Shown here piece after piece: positions 7,997-16,974 of a DNA stretch of 55,334 nucleotides. The position numbers and the translations under genes were made by a program. A model generated the notes under the pieces. The model had not been told where the DNA came from, ran no database searches, and saw only the letters and a program-made list of their open reading frames with translations. The stretch's first letter is position 1, and every line of letters starts with the position of its first letter. This stretch comes from URNF01 sp045638005 (GTDB taxonomy: Bacteria; Bacillota; Clostridia; Oscillospirales; Acutalibacteraceae), in the NCBI GenBank assembly GCA_045638005.1, contig JAZUAN010000062.1, positions 1 to 55,334 of the forward strand, in the 5' to 3' direction.

Positions 7997-9300
7997 ACGA
8001 GAAACAAATTACCGTCATCGGCGCGGGTTTAGCGGGTTGCGAAGCGGCGTACGCCGTAGCGAACGCAGGCCTGCCGGTGACACTCATCGAAATGAAACCG
8101 GGGAAATATACCCCCGCACATACATCTCCCGCTTTTGCGGAACTGATTTGCTCCAATTCACTCAAAGCGCGTCGCGTGGAAAGTGCAGCGGGATTGCTCA
8201 AAGCGGAAATGAAACACTTGGGCTCTCTTTGCGTGCCGATCGCGGAAGAGTGCGCTGTTCCCGCCGGCGGTGCGTTGGCGGTAAACAGAGATGCTTTTTC
8301 CGCTGCCGTTACCGACAAAATTCGATCTCATCCGCTTATCACGGTGGAGGAGAGGGAGGTTACAACCCTTCCCCAAAGCGGTGTCACGGTGGTGGCGACA
8401 GGTCCGCTCACCGCGGATACGCTTGCAGCGGATATTGCAAAGCTGTGCGGTGGTTTGCATTTTTACGACGCAGCAGCACCTATTGTTTCTGCTGACAGTA
8501 TTGATATGAACAGTGCGTTTCGTGCTTCTCGCTATGACAGAGAAGAAACAGGAGACGGCGATTATATTAACTGTCCCATGAACAAAGAGGAATACGAAGC
8601 GTTTTATGAAGCGTTGGTGAATGCCGAAACAGCACCGCTGCATGAGTTTGATAAGTTGAAAGTGTATGAAGGCTGCATGCCGATTGAAGTGCTTGCAAAA
8701 CGTGGTGCGGACACCATCCGTTTCGGTCCCATGAAACCGGTGGGTTTGCGTGATCCCCGCACCGGACATCGTCCGTGGGCGGTGTTGCAGCTGCGTGCCG
8801 AAAATACCGAAGGCACGTTATACAATCTGGTCGGTTTTCAGACAAATTTGAAATTCGGTGAGCAAAAACGCGTATTTGGCATGATTCCCGCACTCAAAAA
8901 CGCGGAGTTCATGCGGTACGGTGTGATGCACCGTAATACCTTCCTGCAATCACCCGGTTTCCTCGGCGCGGATTTTGCCGTAAAAGATCGGCGGGAACTC
9001 TTTTTCGCCGGACAGATGACCGGTGTGGAGGGCTATATGGAATCGGCGGCATCCGGTTTGCTTGCAGGCATCAATGCCGCGCGGCTGGTGAAAGGAGAAC
9101 AACCCCTTGTTTTGCCGCGGGAGACCATGATGGGCGCTTTGGCAGCTCATGTCAGTACCGAAACGGCGGATTTCCAGCCGATGGGTGCTAATTTCGGTAT
9201 CCTGCCACCGCTGGAAAATCATATCAGAGATAAAAAACAACGCTATGCAGCTTTGGCTGCAAGAGCACTTGATATTCTTGAAAAGACGAAAGGGGAATAA
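7993..9300 (+). CDS. trmFO: tRNA m5U54 methyltransferase, folate/FAD-dependent TrmFO
   Basis: 435 aa. Makes ribothymidine at position 54 of the tRNA T-loop using methylenetetrahydrofolate and FAD. The N-terminus has the FAD-binding GAGLAGCEAA Rossmann motif, then the TrmFO block HTSPAFAELICSNSLKA; the C-terminal region holds GQMTGVEGYMESAASG and the ANFGILPPL segment. Full length for the family. The ATGA overlap with topA and the 3-nt gap to plsX suggest one operon. Confidence 0.96.
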   Translation: MNEKQITVIGAGLAGCEAAYAVANAGLPVTLIEMKPGKYTPAHTSPAFAELICSNSLKARRVESAAGLLKAEMKHLGSLCVPIAEECAVPAGGALAVNRDAFSAAVTDKIRSHPLITVEEREVTTLPQSGVTVVATGPLTADTLAADIAKLCGGLHFYDAAAPIVSADSIDMNSAFRASRYDREETGDGDYINCPMNKEEYEAFYEALVNAETAPLHEFDKLKVYEGCMPIEVLAKRGADTIRFGPMKPVGLRDPRTGHRPWAVLQLRAENTEGTLYNLVGFQTNLKFGEQKRVFGMIPALKNAEFMRYGVMHRNTFLQSPGFLGADFAVKDRRELFFAGQMTGVEGYMESAASGLLAGINAARLVKGEQPLVLPRETMMGALAAHVSTETADFQPMGANFGILPPLENHIRDKKQRYAALAARALDILEKTKGE

Positions 9301-9303
9301 ACT

Positions 9304-10305
9304 ATGCGTGTTATAGTAGATGCGTTCGGTGGCGATAATGCACCGCTGGAAATTTTGCGCGGCGCCGCTTTGGCGGTTGAGACTCTCGGTGTGGATATTC
9401 TCCTCACCGGTAAAGAGGAAACCATCCGTGAAATTGCGGCACAAAACAATATTTCTCTCAATAAGATGGAAATCTTAGATGCCCCCGAAGTAATGGAGAT
9501 GGAGGACGAGCCCCGTGCCGTTTTGAGAGCGAAGAAAAACAGCTCCATGTCGGTGGGTATGCGCGCTCTTGCAGAAGGGCAGGGCGACGCTTTCGTAAGC
9601 GCCGGCAGTACCGGTGCGCTCATCATGGGTGCTACCTTTATTGTCAAGCGTATCAAAGGTGTTTCCCGTCCCGCACTCGCACCGCTCATCCCGTCGGATA
9701 CCGCACCGTTTTTACTTATTGACTGTGGCGCGAACGCCGATTGCCGCCCTGAAATGCTGGTGCAATTTGCACAGATGGGGCATATCTACATGACACGCGT
9801 GCTGGGCAGAAAAGAGCCGAAGATCGGTCTTTTGAACATCGGCACGGAAGAGTGCAAGGGTACCGCTTTACAGCAGGAAACGTATAAGCTGCTAAAAGAA
9901 AGCAATCTGCCGTTTATGGGCAACGTGGAAGCGCGTGATGTACCTGCGGGTGTTGCGGATATCGTTGTGGCGGACGGCTTTACCGGCAATGTCCTGCTCA
10001 AATGCATCGAGGGTACTACCGCGACCCTCATGCGCAATATCAAGGGTATCTTTAAATCTAACATGCTCACTATGCTTGCGGCTTTGATTGTCAAGCCGCA
10101 GATCGGCGCCTTTAAGAAGAAAATGGATGTTTCCGAACACGGCGGCGCACCTGTCATCGGTGTAGCGAAGCCGGTTATCAAAGCGCATGGTAATTCGGAT
10201 GCCAAAGCATTTTGCAGCGCTATCCGGCAGGCGGCGAATTTTGCCGGTTCCGGTGTGATCGAAGCGATCACCGAGGCGGTTACCCCTGTCGCCGATGAGG
10301 AGTGA
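9304..10305 (+). CDS. plsX: Phosphate acyltransferase PlsX
   Basis: 333 aa. Converts acyl-ACP to acyl-phosphate, the acyl donor for PlsY in phospholipid synthesis; peripheral to the inner membrane face. Recognised by IVDAFGGDNAP at the N-terminus, SAGSTGALIMGA, DCGANADC, IGTEECKGT and the SEHGGAPVIGV block near the C-terminus. The usual downstream acpP gene is missing: the next gene is rnc, 5 nt after the stop codon. Confidence 0.96.
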   Translation: MRVIVDAFGGDNAPLEILRGAALAVETLGVDILLTGKEETIREIAAQNNISLNKMEILDAPEVMEMEDEPRAVLRAKKNSSMSVGMRALAEGQGDAFVSAGSTGALIMGATFIVKRIKGVSRPALAPLIPSDTAPFLLIDCGANADCRPEMLVQFAQMGHIYMTRVLGRKEPKIGLLNIGTEECKGTALQQETYKLLKESNLPFMGNVEARDVPAGVADIVVADGFTGNVLLKCIEGTTATLMRNIKGIFKSNMLTMLAALIVKPQIGAFKKKMDVSEHGGAPVIGVAKPVIKAHGNSDAKAFCSAIRQAANFAGSGVIEAITEAVTPVADEE

Positions 10306-10310
10306 GATAT

Positions 10311-10994
10311 ATGTTGAATGATCTCGAAGTACTTCAAAAAAATCTTGGATATACCTTCAAAAATAAAGCGTTGCTGGAAAATGCGCTGACCCATTCTTCC
10401 TATGCGAATGAAGGAGACGGTCGCTTGGCGAGCAACGAGCGATTGGAATTTCTCGGCGACTCTGTGCTGGGATTTATCACGGCGCATGAACTGTTCCATA
10501 AAGAAAACAGTCCCGAAGGCGAGCTTACCAAGCTGCGTGCGGCGGTGGTATGCGAGAAAGCGCTCTATTCCTATTCGCAGCAGTTAGAGGTGGGAAAATT
10601 CTTGCGTCTTGGCAAAGGGGAAAGACATTCGGGCGGCGCCGAACGTCCATCCATCCTTGCGGATGCGTTCGAGGCGATTGTTGCCGCTGTCTATTTGGAC
10701 GGCGGCTTAGAACCCGCAAGGGAACTGGTGCTGCGGTTTGTTATTCCCGAAGTGAATAACCAGCGTCGCAGACAGTTTAAAGATTATAAGACCACCCTCC
10801 AGGAGATCATCCAGCAAAATCCCGGTGAAAAGCTGGAATATGTCCTGACGGGTGAGTCCGGTCCGGATCACAGGAAACAATTTACGGTGCAGGTATTCCT
10901 CAATTCCAACGTTATCGGCACCGGTAAAGCAAGAAGTAAAAAAGAGGCAGAACAGCTTGCTGCAAAAGAAGCGTTGCAGTTGATGGGATATTGA
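10311..10994 (+). CDS. rnc: Ribonuclease III
   Basis: 227 aa. Cleaves double-stranded RNA in rRNA and mRNA processing. The signature NERLEFLGDSVL carries catalytic Glu and Asp residues; the second acidic pair is in LADAFEAIVAAVYLDGG. A dsRNA-binding domain covers the last ~75 residues (YKTTLQEIIQQ ... GTGKARSKKEAEQLAAKEAL). Start set at the ATG at 10311, 9 nt after GAGGAG; a GTG at 10302 has no room for a ribosome site. Sits in the usual rnc-smc-ftsY order. Confidence 0.96.
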   Translation: MLNDLEVLQKNLGYTFKNKALLENALTHSSYANEGDGRLASNERLEFLGDSVLGFITAHELFHKENSPEGELTKLRAAVVCEKALYSYSQQLEVGKFLRLGKGERHSGGAERPSILADAFEAIVAAVYLDGGLEPARELVLRFVIPEVNNQRRRQFKDYKTTLQEIIQQNPGEKLEYVLTGESGPDHRKQFTVQVFLNSNVIGTGKARSKKEAEQLAAKEALQLMGY

Positions 10995-11033
10995 AAGCTG
11001 TTTTGTAAAATTATGTAAAGAGGTGAACGCGCT

Positions 11034-14000
11034 TTGATACTCAAAGCACTGGAAATACACGGTTTCAAATCCTTTCCCGATAAAACGGTGCTGCAATTCA
11101 GCGACGGCATCACTGCTGTTGTCGGTCCTAACGGTAGCGGTAAATCCAATATCAGCGACGCTATCCGTTGGGTTCTGGGCGAGCAGTCCAGTAAAAGCCT
11201 GCGCAGCAGCAAGATGGAGGACGTTATTTTTAACGGTACCACTGTCCGCAAGCCGATGGGCTATGCGGAGGTCTCGCTCATTATCAGCAACGAGGACCGC
11301 GCGCTGGATTTTGATGCGGATGACGTTAAGGTTACCCGCCGCTGCTACCGTTCGGGTGCCAGCGAATATTTGTTGAACAACGCTGCGGTGCGTCTGAAAG
11401 ATATTCAGATGCTGTTTATGAATACCGGTCTTGGCAGAGATGGCTATTCCATCATCGGTCAGGGTCGAATTGACTCTATCGTTTCCTCCAAATCTCACGA
11501 ACGTCGTGAAATTTTCGAAGAAGCTGCGGGTATTGCGAAATACCGTTATCACAAAAACGAAGCGGAACGCCGTTTGCAGGCCGCAGAGGATAACCTCGTA
11601 CGTCTGCGTGATATTTTGCAGGAGTTGGAAAGCCGCGTCGGTCCCTTGGCGCAGCAATGCGAAAAAGCCAAGAAGTTTTTGACCTACGCAGGCGAGAAGA
11701 AAGAACTGGAAATCGGTCTTTGGTTGCGCACCATGAGCGAATCCCGCAACGTGTTGCGTGAATTGGATGCCAAACTTGAACTTGCCCGCACCCAGTACGA
11801 AAAGGTGGGGGAGGTACAGGACGATTTCGAGCAGGAGATCGAGCGTATCGCCCTTTCAGCACAACAACTGAGCGTGGAAATGGATGAGATTCGCCGTAAA
11901 GCGCAGGAGTTGTTGGAGCAAGCAGCACAGCATGACAGCAGTATTGCGGTCTTGCAAAATGATATTGCGCATAACAATGAGAATATCGCCCGTATGGAGG
12001 GTGAGATTCTCACAGCGGATGACGGTAACCGCCATATTGACGAGGATATTGAGGCGCGCCGCGCACAGATTACCGAAAAGGAAAATGCGATCAAAGAGGC
12101 TGAACAGCATCAGTTGAAGTTGTCTGAGGAGATGGAAAATCTCTCCAAAAACAGCGAAACGGTTGCCGGTAAGATGGAAGAACTGTCCCAAAAAGCCAAC
12201 AACGTAGCACTGTCGCTTTCGGATCTGCGTGTGCAGGTCAGCACCGGTGAATCCTCCTTGTCGGAGATCACTCTGCGCTTGTCTCAGGTGACTGCTGCGA
12301 TCGCGCTGCGCACCGAGCAGAATCGAAAAACGGACGAAGAACTCAAAGCATGTGAAAACGATCTGAAAATTTGTAATGAGAATATTGAATCACTGCAAAA
12401 TACCGTCAACGGCTATCAAATGCGGTATGATGCTCGTATCGGTAAGGTAGAAACCGCAAAAGCGCAGGCGGACAAACTCAAATTGGACGCGGAAGAAAAA
12501 GCCAGACGCGCCCGCTTGCTTGCTGAACTGGAACGCAATTTGGAAGGCTTTGCACAGAGTGTAAAAACGGTTGTAAAACAGGCGGAAAGCGGTCATCTGC
12601 GCGGCATTCACGGTCCTGTTTCCCGCCTTATTCGCGCGGAGGCTGACTATGCCTTGGCGGTAGAGACCGCACTGGGCGCTGCTGCGCAAAATCTGGTGTG
12701 CGATAAGGATGAAGATGCCAAACGCGCCATTCGGTATTTGAAAGAGAATAACGGCGGTCGTGTGACCTTCTTGCCGCTTTCCAATATCCGCGGTAACAGA
12801 TTGGCTGAAAAACTGGATAACGAGGTCGGCTTTGTGGGTCTTGCGGTGGATCTGGTCACTTATGACGCCGCGTATGCGGAAATCGCCAAAAACCTGCTCG
12901 GTCGTACCGCTGTTGCGGAGGATATGGACTATGCGACAGCCATCGCGCGTAAGTATGGATATAAATTCCGCGTGGTCACGCTGGACGGTCAGGTGGTCAA
13001 CGCCGGCGGTTCGCTGACCGGCGGCTCCAACATCAAAGGTGCAGGTCTTATGTCCCGCCATGCGGAGATTACCCGCTTGCAGGAAGAGGCAAAAACGCTT
13101 ACCGCGAAAGCGGAAACCGCGGCACAGGAATATGCGCGTTTACAGCAGGATATTGCTGCTGTGGAAGCGGCGTTGTCGGGTGCTAAGGGTGAGCTTATCA
13201 CCGCGGGCGAGGATCGTATTCGCTGTGAAGGCGAGGTACGCCGTTTGGGCGAACTGCTGACAAGTGGCGAAAATGCGGTGAAGGAGTTTACCGCCGAGAT
13301 CGAAACGCTCAATAACCGCGCAGCAGAGGCGAAGCAGATGTCCGCAGACGCTATGGCGGCAATTGAGAAAACAAACGCCGAAAAAGAAGCCATAGAGGCG
13401 GAGATCGAAGAGATTTCCGGCGGCAGACGCGAGCTTTCCGACCGCAGAGAAACGCTTTCCGCTGAGATTGCGCAATCTCGTTTGGATGCATTGGCAGCGC
13501 AAAAGGAGATTGAAAGCATCCATCAGGCGATTGCCGATCTGGAAGCGCGCCGCAGCGATGCGGACGGTCACCGTCAAAACCTGCTCGCGCAGATTGAACT
13601 TTTGAAGCTTGCCAATACCGATATCGAAAGCAAGATTACTGCGGTGCAGGCGGATGCGCAGGCACTGCGTGATAAAGCGTCTGCCTCCAATAGCGAGATT
13701 GAACTGCTCGTACAAAAACGGCAGGAGGGAGAAGCGGAGCAGACCCGTTTGCGTCAGCAATCCCGTGAGAAGAACGAGGAACGCGAACGTCTCGGTCAAG
13801 AGGTTGTCCGTTTGGAGGAAAAACAAGTTTCCATCCAAAAACAGGCAGACGATCTGACCCGCCGTTTGTATGAAGAATATGAACTCACCCGCATGGAAGC
13901 GGAGGCGATTGCCAAACCCATCGAGGATGCGGCAGAGGCTAACCGCAGGGTTACCGAACTCAAAAATAAGATCCGTGCGCTGGGCAGTGTCAATGTGGAA

Positions 14001-14615
14001 GCGATCGAGGAATATAAAGAGGTTAACGAACGCTATCAGTTTATGAAGACCAACGTGGAGGACGTTGAAAACTCCCGTAACGAGCTGTTAAAGCAGATCG
14101 AAGACCTCACCGTGCATATGCGTGAGATCTTTATCGAACGGTTTAAGCAGATCAACTATTATTACGGCATTGTATTCTCCGAAATGTTCGGCGGCGGTAA
14201 AGGCGAACTGCGCCTTGCCGATCCGGATGATATTTTGAATTCCGGCATTGATATGTACATCCAGCCGCCCGGAAAGGTTATCCTCAATCTGGACGCGCTG
14301 TCCGGTGGCGAGAAGGCGCTGTCTGCAACTGCGTTGCTGTTTGCGATTTTGAAGGTTACCCCTTCGCCGTTCTGCGTACTGGACGAGATCGAAGCTGCGC
14401 TTGACGATGTGAACGTTGACCGCTATGCTGCATATCTGCGCCGCATGTGCGAAAAGACCCAGTTTATCGCCATTACCCACCGCCGCGGCACGATGGAAGA
14501 GGCCGATACACTGTATGGTGTTACCATGCAAGAACGCGGTGTTTCTAAGTTGCTTGAACTGCGTGCAAGCGAAGTGGAGGAAAAACTCGGTCTCAAACTA
14601 GATGCAAAGGGATGA
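11034..14615 (+). CDS. smc: Chromosome segregation protein SMC
   Basis: 1193 aa, the normal SMC length. Dimeric ATPase that extrudes DNA loops with ScpA/ScpB. The Walker A is GPNGSGKSN near residue 32, followed by the Q-loop region. Long coiled coils (about 170-500 and 680-1000) flank a hinge (about 510-660, with the GRVTFLPL segment). The C-terminal head has the signature LSGGEKALSATAL and Walker B FCVLDEIEAALDD. Starts with TTG, preceded by GAGGTG at 8 nt; no better start is available. The following gene begins 4 nt after the stop codon. Confidence 0.97.
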   Translation: MILKALEIHGFKSFPDKTVLQFSDGITAVVGPNGSGKSNISDAIRWVLGEQSSKSLRSSKMEDVIFNGTTVRKPMGYAEVSLIISNEDRALDFDADDVKVTRRCYRSGASEYLLNNAAVRLKDIQMLFMNTGLGRDGYSIIGQGRIDSIVSSKSHERREIFEEAAGIAKYRYHKNEAERRLQAAEDNLVRLRDILQELESRVGPLAQQCEKAKKFLTYAGEKKELEIGLWLRTMSESRNVLRELDAKLELARTQYEKVGEVQDDFEQEIERIALSAQQLSVEMDEIRRKAQELLEQAAQHDSSIAVLQNDIAHNNENIARMEGEILTADDGNRHIDEDIEARRAQITEKENAIKEAEQHQLKLSEEMENLSKNSETVAGKMEELSQKANNVALSLSDLRVQVSTGESSLSEITLRLSQVTAAIALRTEQNRKTDEELKACENDLKICNENIESLQNTVNGYQMRYDARIGKVETAKAQADKLKLDAEEKARRARLLAELERNLEGFAQSVKTVVKQAESGHLRGIHGPVSRLIRAEADYALAVETALGAAAQNLVCDKDEDAKRAIRYLKENNGGRVTFLPLSNIRGNRLAEKLDNEVGFVGLAVDLVTYDAAYAEIAKNLLGRTAVAEDMDYATAIARKYGYKFRVVTLDGQVVNAGGSLTGGSNIKGAGLMSRHAEITRLQEEAKTLTAKAETAAQEYARLQQDIAAVEAALSGAKGELITAGEDRIRCEGEVRRLGELLTSGENAVKEFTAEIETLNNRAAEAKQMSADAMAAIEKTNAEKEAIEAEIEEISGGRRELSDRRETLSAEIAQSRLDALAAQKEIESIHQAIADLEARRSDADGHRQNLLAQIELLKLANTDIESKITAVQADAQALRDKASASNSEIELLVQKRQEGEAEQTRLRQQSREKNEERERLGQEVVRLEEKQVSIQKQADDLTRRLYEEYELTRMEAEAIAKPIEDAAEANRRVTELKNKIRALGSVNVEAIEEYKEVNERYQFMKTNVEDVENSRNELLKQIEDLTVHMREIFIERFKQINYYYGIVFSEMFGGGKGELRLADPDDILNSGIDMYIQPPGKVILNLDALSGGEKALSATALLFAILKVTPSPFCVLDEIEAALDDVNVDRYAAYLRRMCEKTQFIAITHRRGTMEEADTLYGVTMQERGVSKLLELRASEVEEKLGLKLDAKG

Positions 14616-14619
14616 TGGC

Positions 14620-15126
14620 ATGGAACCTATGTTTGAAGCGCAGGGCGTTCAAAACGATGATGCTTTCAGACGGTTTAATTGGGCAGTGATGCGGGATAAT
14701 AAAGTCTTACCGCTATTTCGCGCGGGCACCGTTTTGTTTTTTGTTGCAGCGGGCATCAGCGTGCTGATCAGCGAGTTCCTTTCGTTTGCGCTGTGCTTAT
14801 GTATTGCCATCTTTTTGATGATCATGCCCAAACACAGCATAGAAAGTGTTATCAAGGATATGGATCAAAGAAAAAGCATTGCATACAGACAACCGTTTAC
14901 GATACGCTTTTTCGAAGAGGAGTTGATGGAATTTACGCCGTACAATGACTCGCGCATTCCGTATACGATGATACACCGCGTACTGGAAACGGCAGAGGAT
15001 GTCTATATCTTCACCTCTCCTACGCAAGCGCTTATCGTCCAAAAAGCAGATATCACTAAAGGAACACCTTCCGCGCTTTCTGCTTTTTTGCGGGATGAAA
15101 AGAACATTGCTTACAGATTTATTTAA
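14620..15126 (+). CDS. Small membrane protein with YcxB-like C-terminal domain
   Basis: 168 aa. Two adjacent hydrophobic segments (about residues 33-75) form a hairpin, followed by a soluble tail of about 100 residues with alternating hydrophobic strands. The tail (FFEEELMEFTP, a central IPYTMIHRVLETAEDVYIF and a conserved-looking final Phe) resembles YcxB-like membrane proteins of unknown function. The start at 14620 follows AAAGGGATG; an upstream ATG at 14602 lacks a ribosome site. It is wedged between smc and ftsY and ends 11 nt before ftsY, so it is co-transcribed with them. No function can be assigned. Confidence 0.6.
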   Translation: MEPMFEAQGVQNDDAFRRFNWAVMRDNKVLPLFRAGTVLFFVAAGISVLISEFLSFALCLCIAIFLMIMPKHSIESVIKDMDQRKSIAYRQPFTIRFFEEELMEFTPYNDSRIPYTMIHRVLETAEDVYIFTSPTQALIVQKADITKGTPSALSAFLRDEKNIAYRFI

Positions 15127-15137
15127 AGGAGAAAACC

Positions 15138-16052
15138 ATGGGGTTATTTGATAAGATCAGCAGCGGTCTCAAAAAGACGCGTGATGCGATGATGGGCTCG
15201 ATCGGCGGCATGCTCAAAGCGTTTACAAAGATTGACCGCGAGTTGTTTGATGAACTTGAAGAGATCCTTATTATGAGCGATGTCGGTACGGTTACTGCGG
15301 CTATGCTGCGTGAAATGCTGGAAGACCGTGTAAGAGAACAGCATGTGACCGACCCCGCTGCGGTGCGCGGACTTTTGCAGGAGATCGTGGCAGAATTGCT
15401 GCGCGGTGAACAGGCGCTGCAACTCACCACCCATCCGTCGGTGATTTTGGTCATCGGTGTAAACGGCGTGGGTAAAACCACCACCATCGGCAAACTGGCA
15501 CATAATTTAAAGCAGGACGGCAAAAAGGTGATGCTCGCCGCCGCGGATACCTTCCGCGATGCTGCCATTGAACAGTTAGAGGTGTGGGCGAACCGTGCCG
15601 AGGTGGATATTGTGCGCCATTCGCAGGGTGCTGACCCCGGCGCAGTGGTGTTTGATGCCATTGCCGCTGCCAAAGCGCGTAACTGTGATGTGGTGATCTG
15701 CGATACCGCAGGCCGCCTGCATAACAAGAAAAATTTAATGGAAGAACTGCATAAGATCAGCCGCATCATTGATAAAGAACTGCCGGATGCGGACAAGGAA
15801 GTGTTGTTGGTACTGGATGCGACCACCGGACAGAACGCTGTCAATCAAGCGAAGGAATTTAAGGAGGTTGCAGGACTGACCGGTATTGTGCTGACTAAAT
15901 TGGACGGCACCGCAAAAGGTGGTGTGGTGCTGGCGCTGCACGGCGATCTTAAAGTACCGGTAAAATTCATCGGCGTGGGTGAGGGGATCGATGACCTGCA
16001 ACCCTTTGATCCCGAAAGCTTTGCAACCGCTTTATTTGAAGGAGAGATATAA
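15138..16052 (+). CDS. ftsY: Signal recognition particle receptor FtsY
   Basis: 304 aa. GTPase that docks SRP-ribosome complexes at the membrane. It is nearly pure NG domain: an N-domain helical bundle (1-90), G1 GVNGVGKTTTIGKLA, DTFRDAAIEQL, G3 DTAGR, G4 TKLDGTAKGG and GVGEGIDDLQPF at the end. The acidic A-domain of proteobacterial FtsY is absent, as is usual in Firmicutes. Follows AAAGGAG; its stop codon overlaps rdgB by 1 nt. Confidence 0.97.
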   Translation: MGLFDKISSGLKKTRDAMMGSIGGMLKAFTKIDRELFDELEEILIMSDVGTVTAAMLREMLEDRVREQHVTDPAAVRGLLQEIVAELLRGEQALQLTTHPSVILVIGVNGVGKTTTIGKLAHNLKQDGKKVMLAAADTFRDAAIEQLEVWANRAEVDIVRHSQGADPGAVVFDAIAAAKARNCDVVICDTAGRLHNKKNLMEELHKISRIIDKELPDADKEVLLVLDATTGQNAVNQAKEFKEVAGLTGIVLTKLDGTAKGGVVLALHGDLKVPVKFIGVGEGIDDLQPFDPESFATALFEGEI

Positions 16053-16663
16053 TGCGCTTTATCATTGCTACGCATAATGCACATAAATTGATCGAGCTGC
16101 GTCGTATTTTAGAGCCGCTCGGCATTGAGGCAGTCACCGATACCGATATCGGTATTGAGCTTCCCGAGGTGGAAGAAACCGGTACGACCTTTGCGGAAAA
16201 CGCCTATTTAAAAGCGGCTTCTGCTTGTGAATTTTCAGGTCTCCCTGCCATTGCGGACGATTCCGGTATCATGGTAGATGCGCTGGATGGCGCTCCGGGT
16301 GTGTATTCCGCGCGGTATGCAGGGGAGAACGGCACCGATGCAGAATGTAATGAAAAATTACTGCGCGAACTCAAAGATGTCCCCCCCGAAAAACGAGGTG
16401 CGCAGTTTGTGTCAGCCATTTGCTGTGTGTTTCCTGACGGGGACACCGTGACCGCAAACGGTATCGTGCGCGGTAGCATTGGGTTTGAGCCGAAGGGCGA
16501 AAACGGATTTGGATACGATCCGCTGTTCTTGACGGTGGAATATCCCGGTAAGACTTCGGCGGAGATTTCGGATGCCGAAAAGGACGCTATCAGCCACAGA
16601 GGAAAAGCGCTGCGCGCTTTTGTGCCGCAGTTGCAGGATTTTTTGAAGAAATATAGCAAATAA
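16052..16663 (+). CDS. rdgB: XTP/dITP pyrophosphatase (RdgB/HAM1 family)
   Basis: 203 aa. Hydrolyses non-canonical purine triphosphates (ITP, XTP, dITP) to monophosphates. The family motifs are clear: ATHNAHKLIELR at the N-terminus, TFAENAYLKA, ADDSGIMVDALDGAPGVYSARYAG, GENGFGYDPLF and the final SHRGKAL. The overlapping TAATG junction with ftsY indicates translational coupling. Confidence 0.95.
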   Translation: MRFIIATHNAHKLIELRRILEPLGIEAVTDTDIGIELPEVEETGTTFAENAYLKAASACEFSGLPAIADDSGIMVDALDGAPGVYSARYAGENGTDAECNEKLLRELKDVPPEKRGAQFVSAICCVFPDGDTVTANGIVRGSIGFEPKGENGFGYDPLFLTVEYPGKTSAEISDAEKDAISHRGKALRAFVPQLQDFLKKYSK

Positions 16664-16677
16664 TTGGAGAAAGAACT

Positions 16678-16974
16678 ATGGATATAACAAGTAAACAACG
16701 CGCTTTTTTGCGCGCACAGGCAAATACATTACAGCCCATCCTCCATGTAGGAAAAGGCGGTGTTGTAGATACGCTGATCAAACAGGCGGATGATGCGCTC
16801 GAAGCCCGTGAACTCATTAAGGGTAAAGTGTTGGAGACCGCTCCCGCTACTACCAAAGAGATTGCAAACGAAGTGGCACAAGCGGTGAACGCCGCTTGCG
16901 TGCAGGTGGTTGGACGCACCTTTGTGCTGTACCGTCCCGCCAAAGAACCCGTAATCGTTTTACCGCGCGCATGA
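16678..16974 (+). CDS. yhbY: YhbY/CRM-domain RNA-binding protein
   Basis: 98 aa, a single CRM domain. It shows KQRAFLRAQANTLQPILHVGKGG (the GxGG loop), then LIKGKVLETAP and a final VVGRTFVLYRP. Members bind pre-50S ribosomal particles. In Firmicutes (yqeI) the gene lies just before nadD, yqeK and rsfS, as here. Its stop codon overlaps the nadD start (ATGA). Confidence 0.92.
   Translation: MDITSKQRAFLRAQANTLQPILHVGKGGVVDTLIKQADDALEARELIKGKVLETAPATTKEIANEVAQAVNAACVQVVGRTFVLYRPAKEPVIVLPRA

Noticed and set aside
11034..14615. smc as a RecN- or SbcC-type protein
   Set aside because: Length, the N- and C-terminal heads, the hinge and the position between rnc and ftsY identify SMC.
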